Positions 32,532 through 44,837 of a stretch of DNA of 64,000 bases are shown here, in pieces. The translations under genes were made by a program, and so were the position numbers. The notes below the pieces were generated by a model. It was given only the letters and a program-made list of their open reading frames with translations. It did not search any database and had not been told where the DNA came from. Origin of the DNA: Narthecium ossifragum (taxonomy: Eukaryota > Streptophyta > Magnoliopsida > Dioscoreales > Nartheciaceae); contig OY986972.1 in the NCBI GenBank assembly GCA_963920575.1, forward strand, positions 4,667,115 through 4,731,114. Reading direction: 5' to 3'. Every line of letters starts with the position of its first letter. Positions within the stretch are counted from its first letter, which is position 1.

Positions 32532-34769
32532 TGTGAGGACCCGTCCCTCTATTCCTGTGACTCGTTGTTGACTGCAAGGGTAATTACGTCTTGTCGGTTT
32601 GTTTCACACCCGCGTGTGCACACACAGGCCTTGTTTTGATGTATGTGTGTGAATAGGATGGTTAGTTGGATCCGGGATCGAAAGATCCGGAATTGAGCTT
32701 GAGTTAGGCCCAATTCTCCTTCCCAGCACAGGTTGGATCGATCTGAACTCCACCTCGGATCGATCCGAGCTGCACTAGGGAATGGTGGCCGCCAGTGGAG
32801 TTGGGATCGATCCGAGGTGGAGGTCGGATCGATCCTACTCGCACTGGAGCGTCTGTATAAGAACAGACGCCATGCCTCCTCTCTCCTTTTTTTTTTCCGA
32901 TCTCGCTGTGATTAAGCTCGAATCCGGCGAAATCTCGAGGGGATCTAGGAAGATCCAAGGCTTGGCTTCGTGGATTGAAGCAGCCCTTGTTGAAGTAGGG
33001 TTTCTACCTACGGATTTGTTGGGTTTTTCTCGTGTTCTTCGTCGTTTTCGCCGAATTCGGATTTGTTTTGAGTAGATCTCCATGTATAAGCGATGGTTTC
33101 CGGTTTTGAAGCCATGAGTAGCTTCGTGAGCACCAGAGCTACCAACCCACCAAGTTTGGTGAAGTTTGGTTTGGTTTTCCGGCCGTGATCGCCGTCGAAA
33201 GTTGGCCGGAGGGCCGGGTGGGATCGATCCAAGTGGTTATTGGATCGATCTGAGTTGCACTCAAGACGGCCTGTTCACTGGTGGAAGTTGGATCGATCCA
33301 AAGTGGTAATTGGATCGATCCCATATGTCCCAGGAACAGTGCCTGAGGGTGAGAGAGACTTGTTTTCTTGGGTTTTCCTAGTCGGATCTATCCAAGGGTG
33401 AGTTGGATCGATCCCAAGGGCTAGTCGGATCGATCCCAAGGGCTAGTCGGATCGATCTAAGGGCAAGTCGGATCGATCCAAAGGTGTTGGATCGATCCAA
33501 CTTGTACCAGAAAGCGTTTTTGAGGCTGTTTTGCCCGCGGGGCTTCGTATGTATGCGGTTTTAGCAGTTTTGCCCACGGAGCTTGCCATGATGGTTTCGT
33601 TTACCGCTTTATGGGCATGTTCAATGATATTATTATGAACTGCTGACTGTTACTGCTTTGTGATTGAACCGGGAGAGTGGTGGCTCCCGGGATTGTGTAG
33701 AATAACTAAATTATCTGTATGCCCATTTTCCTGCTTTGTGGTGAACAGAGGGAGTCATGACCCTCGGGAGTGTTTAGTATAAATGGGCCGAAGGTGTGCC
33801 CTTTGTTTTGTTGCCTGTTTATACTGTCTTATTTTTGCATGTTTCCTTGTGCATTAGAGGCATGATAGGCTAGGCGTGGTTGGGGTTTGTCCCTAGTACT
33901 CCTATATCAATTGCTAAAAGGTGGTGGTCGTTACCCCGACACGGGTCATCCTGCTTGTTGTCCAGCGTGGGCAAGGGTGTTCTACATGTGCCGAAGCTCT
34001 CCCTGTTGTGGTGGGAGAGGGTTACATGGACAGGAACCCTGGGGGTACCGACGGGTTTTCTTGGGCTTCCTGGTTAGCCTTAGCTTTTGATTTGGAGTCT
34101 GTTGGTCGTGTTAGCTCTGTTACCTTGAGTACTGAGAGATGGTTGTCATAACCACGGTCGGTCCGCCAAGTGTGGAGATCCCGCTTGGAGAGGGGTGTCC
34201 TACTGGTAGCGTCATGTCCACCCTGTGTTAGGGATTGTCGGAGGTAGTCCGTCCTTGAACAGTGGCTGTCAGAGGGACGTACTTGGGACAGGTACCCTTC
34301 GGGTTATTGACGGGATTTATGGGGTCCTTGGCAGGCCTCAGTAATTGGCACAGAGTTAGTGCAATTGGTGTCGCCTTCCTTATGTGTGTCGTAGAGTAGA
34401 ACCCTGCTGAGCTCTTGCTCATTCCTACCTGGACTGCGGTGTTTGCAGGTGCAGGTACCAGCTCTTCTCCTGTGGGCCCTCGTTGTTCGTCCTGCGGCAG
34501 CGCGTCACCATCAGACCATGTTTGAGGGCCAGGATGGCTTCCGTTGTGTTTTTGTGGAGACCCCGGATGATATAATTTCTTTTTGTTGACTGTTATATGT
34601 AAATATTGATGTAACTCTGTTGTATATACAGTTTTGGTTTAGAAATTGTTAGAATTACTTTTACTCCATGTTTCGCTTTTAACTGTTTCCGCCAGTTTGT
34701 CGTTAGTAGATGTAGGAACCCCCCCCCTCGTGTCCCGGTCCGGATGGGTTTTCTGGGTCGGGCGCGACA
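32532..34769 (+). mobile_element. Solo LTR 1 (Ty3-gypsy, Del/Tekay-like), TSD GGTGT
   Basis: 2238 bp starting TGTGAGGACCCGTCCCTC and ending GGGTCGGGCGCGACA, flanked on both sides by GGTGT (32527-32531 and 34770-34774). No internal region, so one LTR left after LTR-LTR recombination. The block 32735-33500 holds about fifteen GGATCGATC motifs. Near 34385 lies GTGTCGTAGAGTAGAACCCTGCTGAG, a landmark shared with the solo LTRs at 41311, 44838 and 49697, so all are one lineage. Confidence 0.93.
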
Positions 34770-34989
34770 GGTGTTGCCTATCCCTCGTCTGTGCGTCTGG
34801 ATCGGAGGTAGTACGAATCTTCGTAAGTCCTGCATTGCCATGATTCTCGGTAAATTGTCGACTCGTCGTGAATCTTTTGGCAAAATCCATTTGAATCATG
34901 GTCTTCAAAGCTCAATCTATTCGGTCGTTTGTCTCCATCGAGTAGATCCGTCCACCATATGCTGGTGGAGCTCCTCTAGTAACTCATGC

Positions 34990-35590
34990 TGCCTATCACT
35001 CTTAAATGTACTAACGTCGCAACTTCAAGACAAGGACTACGGTTGTCGAGATACGAACCGCTATGGTCAAAGACCCGTCTTTGAGAGCCAAACTCTTCAT
35101 TAGAAGCCTCAAAACACCGACGTTCCTCTGGCAGCTGTGATGCGATCCTCGAATATTGCTCCTGCTCCTTCCTCGACACGCGAGTAGACAAGGATATAGC
35201 CATTGAACACGACTCCGAACTCATCCAACCAAGGCTTGGAGGTCCTCCACTTCTGACCCACGAGAGCTGCTATAGTGTCCCCTAATCTAATGATATCGCT
35301 GGGGAAACATACAACCCGTATCCCGGGAAAATTGTTTTCGGCATGTCACAATCCCGGATCCTTGTCTAGTGGTATCGTGGTACGAAGATTGATCTTCGAA
35401 GAGATCGATGAGTCTCTAAGTACCGAAAAGTCATCCATCCTCGGTATAGGGTCCTTGCTCCTCACTGCAATTCTGTCTAGCCTCCTGGGGTCAATGCGGC
35501 ATCGAGTCTGGAACAAAATCGACCTCGAAATCAACAATTCTGAAGGATGAAGATCTTGAAGCTCGTCTGGGAACACATCCATGAACTAGC
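34990..35590 (-). pseudogene. Ty3-gypsy reverse transcriptase relic
   Basis: On minus, across frames: FMDVFPDELQDLHP followed by VDFEVDFVPDSMP (entry of gypsy RT), then IRDCDMPKTIFPGYGLY (the PKTAFRTRYGHYEF region), then LDEFGVVFNGYILVYSRVEE, where live elements have FIDDILVYS. The catalytic pair is lost and stops occur. Motifs are in the right order but the spacing is shortened by deletions. Confidence 0.75.
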
Positions 35591-36053
35591 AACGACACAA
35601 GGGAGAACTACCCTCCCGAAGCAAATAAAAGAAAAGTAACAACATGCAAGGGGAATCCACGGGCCTCCGATTCGCAAACAACACAAACAAATGCCGTCAA
35701 GTGTTCAAACGAACACCCTATGACGACCACAATCGGTGACATCTCAACCCAATTATAGTGATCACTGCTGTAATGTAATCCAAATGCATAGAGAGTAAGT
35801 AATGCTAGAGTAATATTTCTAATGTTTCAGTTATGGAGATATGTTACTTCTAAATTTGTAGAAACTTTTGATTCATCATTGTTTACTGCAGAGCAAATTC
35901 TAAATTTTCCAAATTATCTTCAAAATAAACAACACCCACAACTGATAATTACAAGGAGGCCATGAGGTTGATCTCCATATAAATGCATTGGTCTTTTAAT
36001 CTTTAAGAACATTTAAGACATTTGAAAATTATGGATGGGGCTTTGATCATTGT
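35591..36053. other. Intergenic repeat DNA, nothing recognised
   Basis: No open frame with resemblance. Probably part of a decayed gypsy element. Confidence 0.35.
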
Positions 36054-38588
36054 TGATGATGGACGGATCTGAAAAGAGGACAGATGTCAGTCGCAGGAGC
36101 TTTGGAGAAGACGAAGGATCTTCGGAGCATCGGGGAAGACGACCACCAGCCCTACAGGGGGATAAAGATCAAAGGAAATCTGAGGCTGGGTGGCCTCGAG
36201 ATTCTCCTCCGATGCCTAAATCAGGATTCAAGAATCTGTGGTAGTATTTCATGAGAGTTTTAGGGCCGAGAAAAAGAGTGTACCTGTGAATGGCGGGCGT
36301 TGCTCTATTTATAGGAGGAGCTATGCCCTACTTGGCACCTCCTTCTTAAGGAAGGAGGTTCACGATATATATGGAATTGTATACATCAATATTTGGCCAT
36401 ATGCTAATTGAAGCACTTGTATGGTATGAGAATATATGATCATCCATGAAAGGAAAGCAATGACCCACGTTGCCTTGTGTGGTGGCGGTCAGCCATTTAG
36501 AGTAATTGGGCTCCAAACATTTATGGAAGTAGCATTGTGCATTAATGGAAGTACCCCGTGTATGGTAAGTAATAGCTCATGATATCTTTGTGAGAAAGCA
36601 TTTCATGCAAATCACGAGCCATGACTTCCTTTCATACTTGGCATGATCACCGCTAGGGCCAGCTAGGATGCCCTCGTGGCGATGGTGAAAATATGCCATA
36701 TCAGAAGCCCCCACTCCTTGGTCGAGATGAGGAAGCAGCTCGGGCAGGGAGTAAGATAGTTGTTCCTTTTCCCCGAGATTCATCGAGAGTAACTGTTGGA
36801 CGAGGCCAAGACTTTAGGAATTGATCTCGAGCTTGGTCAAGATCACCCATGACCTTAGGAGTTGATCTCGAGCTTGGTCAAGATCGAGTGCTTGACGAGG
36901 CAAAGGCTTAATGAACTGATCTCGAACTTAGTAAAGATCGAGTGCTTGGCGAGGCCAAGGATTTTGGAGCTGATCTCGAGCTTCGTCGAGATCGAATGCT
37001 TGGCGAGGCCAAGGCTTTATAAACAGATCTCGAGCTTGGTCGAAATCGAGTGCTTGGTGAGGCCAAGGCTTTATAAACAGATCTCGAGTTTGGTTGAAAT
37101 CGAGTGCTTGGTGAGGCCAAGGCTTTTGGAGCTGATCTCGAGCTTGGTCGAGATCGAATGCTTGGCGAGGCCAAGGCTTTATAAACTGATCTCGAGCTTG
37201 GTCGAAATCGAGTGCTTGGTGAGGCCAAGGCTTTATAAACAGATCTCGAGCTTGGTCGAAATCGAGTGCTTGGTGAGGCCAAGGCTTTTGGAGCTGATCT
37301 CAAGCTTGGTCGAGATCAAATGCTTGCCGAGGCCAAGGCTTTATAAACAGATCTCGAGCTTGGTCGAGATCGAGTGCTTGGTGAGGCAAAGGCTTTATAA
37401 GCAGATCTCGAGCTTGGTCGAAATCGAGTGCTTGGTGAGGCCAAGGCTTTTGGAGCTAACCTCGAGCTTGGTCGAGATCGAATGCTTGGCAAGGCCAAGG
37501 CTTTATAAACTGATATCGAGCTTGGTCGAAATCTAGTCGAGTACTTGGCGAGGCCAAGGCTTGGATATAACTCTCCCAAGATAAATATGATATCTTCTCT
37601 TCCTTGGAGAGGACTTATAGCTTTCTCGAGCTCTAGCATGGCATCGATGCTCCCATCCCAGGCCTTCTAAACCAAAACTTATGATGGTGTCACTCTTGCT
37701 TATGTTGTTGGGCTCCACTGCCATAATTCGACTGAGGCATGACGAAATCACCGACCTTGTCACAAAGGACCTACCGGCGACTTGGCGTAGATGGAGAGCA
37801 TAGCTGCAAGGCCAAAGATGATGTAGGAAATGATGAGGGCTAGGGCACCGTGGAGGCGGCTAATGAGTAAGAGAGCCAAGCTCTGAATGAAGGGCCATTG
37901 GATCCTTCGAAAATAGCCGTCAAACACCTTGGGCTACGCACGTGTCGGCGTGATTGTGTGTGTAAGAGCAAGGAAGCGAGAGTGCATGGCTGCGCACGTG
38001 TGCTTGCCAGGGCATGACCGGTGCTCTTTCTGGACACGTGGACTTTGAAGAGAGGAGGGCGCAGGGCTGTGAGCGTCAATGCAGCCCAGTGTCGAGCACC
38101 TGGCGGGCACACGAGGAGCTAAGCAAGGAGGTTGCAAGGCTGCGAGCGTATGTGCTTGCGAGGCGATTGAAGCTGGGTGCGGGCTGGCAACGTGTAGCGC
38201 GCGCAAGCTTGCAAGGGCGCAAGATGGGTGCTCAATGGATGCATGCGTCACTGCAGTCCAGTGTCGAGCACATGACGGGCACGCGAGCAGCTAAGCTGGG
38301 AGGCACGAACGAGCTAGGGAATGGTGCCAGAAATAGATGCCGATGCAGAAGAATGCCGGGAGGAGCTCGCCGGGGAGAAGATAGGCCGGGAACAAGATTT
38401 GCTGGGAGGAAGGACGCTGGTGAAGAAGGATCCTGAGGTCGCTTAAAGCTTGGAGTCGGCACCGATCTGGGCCAGAGACGAGCCATCGGAGAAGAAAAAG
38501 AGAGACCGAAGAAAGAAGAAAAGAGAGGCTGGCGCCGAGAGAGACGCGATCTCTCACCAGAGAGATCGCGACCGTCGAAGCCGGTGTT
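36054..38588 (-). repeat. LTR-like sequence of an old gypsy element (left copy)
   Basis: 36054-36665 matches 44189-44803 closely (TGATGATG, CAGATGTYAGTCGCA, AAGCAATGACCCACGTTGCC, TGATCACCGCTAGGGCCAG). At the right copy the sequence follows a primer site, so both are LTR starts. The left copy runs on through a tandem array to where solo LTR 4 inserts (38589). A pair of similar segments (CAGYCCAGTGTCGAGCAC...) lies at about 38080 and 38250. Confidence 0.65.
36820..37565. repeat. 54-bp tandem array, about 13 units
   Basis: Units begin GATCTCGAGCTTGGTCGAGA at 36864, 36918, 36972, 37026, 37080, 37134, 37188 and so on every 54 bp to about 37512. Each includes TGCTTGGYGAGGCCAAGGCTT. 54 is a multiple of three, so one frame stays open for 224 codons as an 18-residue repeat (SLVEIECLARPRL). 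This is more likely a by-product than a gene, since no start context or domain supports it. Confidence 0.92.
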
Positions 38589-39902
38589 TGATAAGACTTG
38601 AAAAGTGCACAAATCACCCTTTTAATGATCCCTCTATCCATCCTACTGAGTCCGATCGATCCGACACCTAGAGTCCGATCGATCCGACTCGGGAGAAGCC
38701 AGAAATTGAAGATTTTGATGCAAAAGATCGATCCTACACCCATGGAAGGATCGATCCTACTTTCCCAGTGAAGAAAATCAACGGTTTAGATCTAATTCGA
38801 GGATGGAGACACTTACGACTATAAATAGGCATGTTTTAGGGTTTGTTAGGGGCTCTTCCTTGGCCCTTTGGCTGAGCCTTCTTGGTCCTTTTTCTTCCTT
38901 CTTTTACAGAAGTTAGGTTAGATCTTTGGGGGAAGATCCATGGGTGGAGCGTGGCGACAACCTTCATCAACGGATCTCATTCCTAAATATGAGTAGTTAA
39001 ACTTTTACCATGGGATTCTTATGATGTAACTAGGGGTTTTACTAGGGATTTCTTAGATCTAGGGCTTGTATACACTATTGTTTGGCTTATATGGATTGAT
39101 TTCTATTTTCTTCATACCTTGATGTTGATTTCTTGCTGGATGTATGGATTGTTCATGTTTGCACTTGATTCTAGAGCTTGTGTATGCTAGGGCTTGGATT
39201 GGATTCATCCAAATAAGAGGATCATGCTAGTTCCATGGTATCTCAGATGAAATCTTCTTCGTGATTAGGGATTGTATAGTGCTAGTCCCACTATAGTAGT
39301 GCTAGTCCCACTACATTCCATCCCTAATCCTTCATGCATCCTATCTTTGTAGTTTTGGCTATCGAGATGCGAAGCCATCTCGATATTACACCTAAATCCA
39401 TATCTGTACTACTACATGTGATGAATTCATCCTAATAAGAGGGTTCATTAGCAGTGAACGTAACTAATCATTCGGTCACTGATATTTAGATAATTGTTCT
39501 TGCCAATAAGGAATCCTAACCAGAACTTGTTGAGTGATAAGGAGAACTAGCCATTCACTTATCAACTATTAGGAAAGCCATTCAGCGTGATTAATGTGCT
39601 CTGATCTTAGGAAGACCTGGTAGAATCTTGGTTATTGATTAAGAATTCCCTGGTACCTTTTTCTCGTATTTATTAATCATTTAGTATAAAGTTAGTTTAA
39701 TTCTAATTCTGAATCTTTTACCAACTTATCGGTAGGAATACTTAGATTGGGTTTAGTAGTTTAATTATTTTCCTACGCATTCCCTGTGGATTCGACTCGG
39801 ACTCACTGCTAGCTACCCCTAAAGTAGTTAGTTAGTAGTTTGATTATAAATTTGTAATTTTGAGTAGACTTGTTAAGCCGCGACACTTTTCAAGTCGTAT
39901 CA
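38589..39902 (+). mobile_element. Solo LTR 4, different family, near-perfect TSD
   Basis: 1314 bp beginning TGATAAGACTTGAAAAGTG and ending CACTTTTCAAGTCGTATCA. The flanks are GTGTT (left) and GTGTC (right), a 5-bp duplication with one change. It has four GATCGATCC motifs near 38650-38760, a TATAAATA-type box near 38820, and at its 3' side GGATTCGACTCGGACTCACTGC. A second copy of the family, inverted, is split over 44804-52530. Confidence 0.82.
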
Positions 39903-40257
39903 GTGTCATTCGCGCGTCGAAGCTGGTGGCATCTGAGTGTCGACGCCCGTGGCGTCGAAGCTTCACATTGGAGTTGGGCAAACACCTTGATCCAACCTCT
40001 GTCGTCGTAGAAGAGTGGCAGCCGGAGTGGAGGAGTCCGGTGGGAACTCGAGAAATGTAGGCCAGAACAGGCGAATGCGTCAGCTGATACCCTCGCCAGA
40101 GATGTGTAACGTGCGGTGAGCGGAGAGGACGGCGATGTCGCTGGACCGCTGGCTTGGGATGAGGACAACGACGGATGACCTTCTTCAGACTGGATCTGAG
40201 CTCTCACCTACGTCGCCAGACCATCGGGAGGCACCATTGACCACGATCTGGTGTTGA
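39903..40257. other. GC-rich interior DNA of the old gypsy element
   Basis: No motif recognised. Composition is like the phosphate-transporter fragment next to it, so it may belong to the same captured segment. Confidence 0.35.
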
Positions 40258-40563
40258 TTACGCGGGGTGTTGGGGACGTTGCCGGTCGATGCGATCTCCA
40301 CACACTCCGCAAACGAGTTGGTCGATCACGGTGCCGACCAAGGCGATTGCAGTCGTGGCAGTCATCACGCCCACCGGCGTCATGCCCAGCTTATTGTCTT
40401 GGCTCTCGTTGTAGATACGACCGACGTTCTGTAACGCCGGCGTGATGCAGAAGAGTTTGTATGCGTCAGTGAAGAGGCCGGCGAGGGCGATTATGATCGC
40501 CTTGGAGAGATACCATTGCCCGCATGCCCAGTCGAACGCAGTGAGCATGGATGGCCGGGGCAT
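40258..40563 (-). pseudogene. PHT1 phosphate-transporter N-terminal fragment
   Basis: About 100 codons on minus read LTAFDWACGQWYLSKAII, then LAGLFTDAYKLFCI, GRIYNE, and ALVGTVIDQLVCGVCGDRI. They align in order with the first two membrane segments of plant PHT1 transporters (ALDxAKTQWYH, GFFTDAYDLFCI, LLGRIYY, GVAFVGTLxGQLFFGWLGDKLGR). The conserved Asp of FTDAYD is Lys here. The family is a plasma-membrane H+/phosphate symporter of about 530 residues; only the first fifth is present. It lies inside retroelement DNA on the same strand as the element's protease piece, so it looks like a captured gene fragment. Confidence 0.72.
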
Positions 40564-40867
40564 GTCTAATGCTTAATTGCACACGTGCCCTTCCTCTAGC
40601 ACCAGGAGCCCCCCACTCCCTGGATGAGCTTCTGGCCGTTGAAGATGAGTGCGGTGAGTCGTCGCCCCGGGTATAGAGCAACCATGTGCCGACGGGAAGA
40701 GCCGGGGTTGAAATGCCGAGCCACGTGCGACATCAAGGAGTGTCGGAATTAGGATTACAAGGATTGAGACCAAAGACGTATACCAGATGCGAAAGACACA
40801 ACTTTTATTTTGATTAAAATGTAGACATTTTAAACTAAAAGCAAAACCGGAGAAAGTTGATCCCAAC

Positions 40868-41310
40868 TTAATGTTGTTTGCTGTGTGGCTTGGCTCGACT
40901 GGTCGCCCTTGGTTGCGGTCCTGGGGGAAGGTCGCTATAATAAAGGTTATCGTCCCATCTTTGAACGCGTCTCTTCACAGGGGGACTCAACTCTAATCGT
41001 ACTATCTTCCCTTGCTTCGTAAGCCGCCTTTTCTTCAAGATGGGTGCTTGCGTTTGGCTGAGCTCTGCATCTGGTTCTAATGGCTCCTCATTCAACTCGG
41101 GCCATCGTGAAAAAGCGTAGGGGTTCCAAATGAGGGTCCATGAGTCGACGGACTTAGCTGGTGCTATATCCAAGGGTGGTCCATACCTCCGAGCAAATAC
41201 CCTCCGTTCTGACCAGGGTTCCGTTTGCTATCACAAGTTTTGTGGTGATTGATTTGTCAACTTCCAAATGCAGCAGTAGTGCAAGCTCCGGGCTGATGAA
41301 GCAGTGGTTG
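40868..41310 (-). pseudogene. Gypsy protease region, downstream half
   Basis: On minus, directly continuing the piece at 43889-43990 across solo LTR 2: ISPELALLLHLEVD, then LVIANGTLVRTEG, which fit the retroviral-type aspartic protease of gypsy elements after its active site. It then shifts frame into an unrecognised charged stretch (SVDSWTLIWNPYAFSRWP..., stop near 40868). Confidence 0.55.
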
Positions 41311-43888
41311 TGTCACGCCCCGACCCAGAAAACCCATCCAGGACGGGACGTGAGGGTCCTAACTCTATTCATCATCAACCGGCGCAGTACAAGCGGAAAT
41401 GATAAACAATTTAAGCAAAAGTATTCCAGAGGCTAAGCAGATTTTAATCATAATAAAACACCAAGTCTTACAATATCTGAGTTCCAAATTACAGATTTAT
41501 ACCAAAACCCAAACTATCTCCAAAATGGTTACAACATGTTATAAATATATATAAATCCAAAAAGAGTACAACTGATTATAACCTCCAACCAAAAACCTCA
41601 GGCGCCTCTGGATGTACTCGCGCCGCCAAAAGCCGAACCTGCTGGCTCCACTGAGGAGGAACTGCCGCCTGCACCTGCAAACGCAGCCCGGGTAGGAATG
41701 AGCAAAAAGCCCAGTAGGGTTCTACTCTACGGCACACTGAAGGGAGGAAAACAACAACAGTGTTGTTCCCCCAGCCTAAGTCTAAAGGATGCCACGGGTC
41801 CCATAACCCACCGATGTCCCAAGGGTTCCTGTCATGAAACCTCTCTCCTGAACATGTTACCAGAAAGACCACGGAAACAGTAACATGCAGGCTCTAACCC
41901 TTACCCAGCAGGGATACCACTGCCTGGGGACCACGTCGGGAGCTCCTCGGTTGCATCCTTAGCACTTGGGCTTGGGAGACAACACGACCTCTAAACCTCA
42001 AACAAAGATTCGAGCCGACTATCGCAATCCTCAATCACCAAAGATTCAGATCAACAATCACACCCTAATCCTGACTACCCATCCACGGTCCTAAGGCTAG
42101 ATCCGAGCTACCCGAGAGCCTTGGATCGGCGACCTAAAACATCGCCCGCCTAACCTCAAATGCTTCTAATGCATACAATGCATGAGCTTAAGCAAACATC
42201 TACCCTAGATGTCTCTACATGTCACATCAGCAGTTATAAGTTCCACAGATATACAATAGCCCTCGGCACTCGCCGGCAAGAGGCTAAGGTTACACAGTTC
42301 CTCATTAGCTAGCACTCATAGCTAGCTAATGGTTAAGCAAACAACTAAGCATTTAATTTCTACCAAACATGTATTTTCCATCAAAACTAGAATTAAATGC
42401 AAGCATAACCATAAGTTGCGAAAAGGGAGAGAACTCGGATCAAACATCAAACCCGATGAAAGTCCTTTGAAAACATAATGAAATCCACTTACAAGCTTCC
42501 CTACATGTTTAAGATTCAATCAAGATTGAAGGCCATTTAAGGAAAACCAGAAAACACTGTTCAAAAGGCCACGGACGATGCCACGGTCGATCCGTACATC
42601 GACCGTGGGGCCACGGACGATGCCACGGTCGATCCGTGAATCGACCGTGAGGCCCTTACGAAGAAAATCAAGGGCGACGGTCGATCCAACCATCGACCCT
42701 GAACAGCCCAAAACCAACCAGAGCCTGACGGTCGATGCGACGGTCGATCCGACGGTCGACCGTCAGGTAAATGGCGAAAAGCTAAGGTCCCCACGGTCGA
42801 TCGATCCATCGACCCTGGGAACCCAAAATCTCAACAGAGCCCGACGGTCAATGCGACGGTCAATGCGACGGTCGATCCGACGGTCGACCGTCAGGCCCAA
42901 AGCAACATACTAAAGCTGGACGGTCGATACATCGATCGACCGTCGAGCCTGACGGTCGATGCACCGATCGACCGTCGAGCTCAAAACGCAGTATTCCGAA
43001 AATTCCATTTTCTAAGATTTGAAGGATCAAAACATGTTGGAATACAATCAAACTTTGCAAGCAAGTGTATTTTGAAGTGAGGGATCTAATGATGCAAAGA
43101 AATCCAGATTTGGACGGTTAAATCCCATTTTAGGTCGGAAAACCAAAACCGACGAAACTTCGACAATACGGAAAACGAACCGTTCCAATACCATAATTTG
43201 CAAGGCAAGAATACAAGGAATGACCTACATTGCACACCAGGAACTACAAGCATTCTAACATGGCATTCACAGCACAACCATACACATCCTAGCCTAGTAG
43301 AACCCGATCCAAGGATCGAGGTAGAAACACCTACCTCAACAGCAAAGAAGCTCTCCACGCGTCCAGCCAACCTTGCCACGAAGATCCTCTGCTCAAGCTC
43401 AGTCCTCCAAGCTTTAGCCCAGCTGGAGGAGAAGGGGAGAAGGGAGAGGTAGAGGAGCCGTCGGTGGAGAAGAGAAGGAAGAACCAGCCAAGGAAGAGGA
43501 GAAGGGAAGGAGAGAAGAGAGGGGAGCGTGTAGGGGGTTGGAGCCAACTGCTCCAACCACCCTCCACTCACCAGGCCCTCTAATGGGCCGGATCCTCTAA
43601 CGGGTCGAAAGCCCGCTCACGAGCCCGATAGCGAGCTCTAGCGCGCCCGATCTGGGATCTTCCGATCCCGGACCCACCTAACCATTCTAAACAATCACAT
43701 ACATCAAACCAAGGCCGTGGGTGCAACACGGGTGTGAAACCGACCACCCAGGGGCATATTTACCAAAATGCCCCTGGGGTCCAAACCGCCACACGATCGC
43801 CCGATCGTGCCCGACGCGGAACCAAACCAATAGGAAACCGGCTCTCGACCCACGTGGTCGAGTCAAGTCCGAGGGACGGGCCCTCACA
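41311..43888 (-). mobile_element. Solo LTR 2 (Del/Tekay-like), TSD GGTTG
   Basis: 2578 bp. In plus coordinates it starts TGTCACGCCCCGACCC and ends GGGACGGGCCCTCACA, which is the reverse of solo LTR 1's ends. GGTTG lies at 41306-41310 and at 43889-43893. The segment 42570-42980 carries a dense array of CGGTCGATCC / CGACGGTCGACCG motifs instead of GGATCGATCC. It interrupts a protease reading frame. Confidence 0.93.
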
Positions 43889-43990
43889 GGTTGCTCCCAG
43901 AATCGACAAGAAATGGAATCAGTATCGAGCGGATGTTGCCTTGGAGGTACATCGGTCGGGCACCATACCCGGTATATGTCGCCTAAATGT
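43889..43990 (-). pseudogene. Gypsy protease, active-site half
   Basis: On minus: YLQGNIRSILIPFLVDSGS, then into the TSD and on at 41310 with NHCFISPELA. The (V/I)DSGS(T/N)H.FI motif is the aspartic protease active site of plant Ty3-gypsy elements. The split by solo LTR 2 shows that the element is older than that insertion. Confidence 0.68.
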
Positions 43991-44167
43991 AGCTCGTTGC
44001 ATATGTAAGGTGGTATGCAGGATCCCTCTCGTCTTGTCCATCCCGGAGCATGGAGGAGGTAGTCAGATGTGGTTGGAGTTGCGCCAGTATCGTGGAAAAG
44101 TCGCCTACTGAATGCATTGGTTGAGTCATCTTGGATCTGATGTAAAGGCTTCTTAAACTAAATCTCG

Positions 44168-44185
44168 TCCCCACGGTGGGCGCCA
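44168..44185 (-). promoter_or_regulatory. Primer-binding site of the old gypsy element
   Basis: Minus strand TGGCGCCCACCGTGGGGA, a primer site common in plant Ty3-gypsy elements of the Tat/Ogre group. It lies 3-4 bp from the LTR start at 44189. It sets the element's direction as minus and marks 44189 onward as its 5' LTR. Confidence 0.75.
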
Positions 44186-44188
44186 ATT

Positions 44189-44803
44189 TGATGATGCATG
44201 GATCTGAATGGAGGACAGATGTTAGTCGCATGAGCTTCGGGGAAGACGAAGGATCTTCGGAGCGTCGAGGAAGACGATCGCCAACCCTACAAGAGGATAA
44301 AGATCAAAGGAAATCCGAGGCTGGGTGGCCTCAGGACTCTCCGCGAATGCTTAAATCAGGATTCAAGAATCCGTGGTAGTATTTCATGAGAGTTTTAGGG
44401 CTAAGAAAAAGAGTGTACATGTGAATGACGGGCGCTGCTCTATTTATAGGCAGAACTATGCCCTACTTGGTACCTCCTTCTTAAGGAAGGAGGTTCACGA
44501 TATATATGGAATGGTATACATCAATATTTGGCCATGTGCTAATTGAAGCACATGTATTGTATGAGAATATATGGTTATCCATGAAAGGAAAGCAATGACC
44601 CACGTTGCCTTGTGTGGCCTGCGCCACCCGGTCAGCCATTTAGAGTAATTGGGCTCCAAACATTTATGGATGTAGCATTGTGCATTAATGGAAGTACCCC
44701 GTGTATGGTAAGTAATAGCTCATGATATTTGTGAGAAAGCATTTCATGCAAATCATGAGCCATGACTTCCTTTCATACTCGGCATGATCACCGCTAGGGC
44801 CAG
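44189..44803 (-). repeat. LTR of the old gypsy element (right copy, interrupted)
   Basis: Matches 36054-36665. It is cut at CTAGGGCCAG by the insertion of another LTR at 44804; the left copy continues there with CTAGGATGCCC. The rest of this LTR is not identified within the window. Confidence 0.75.
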
Positions 44804-44837
44804 TGATACGACTTGGAAAGTGTCACGGCTTAACAAG

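Noticed and set aside
36820..37565. Possible CRISPR-like or centromeric satellite array
   Set aside because: Units are directly adjacent without unique spacers, the array is only about 0.75 kb, and it lies inside an LTR. It is an ordinary LTR tandem repeat.
36908..37639. Minus-strand frames across the 54-bp array
   Set aside because: Any frame stays open or shut as a whole when the unit is 54 bp. They mirror the repeat and carry no domain.
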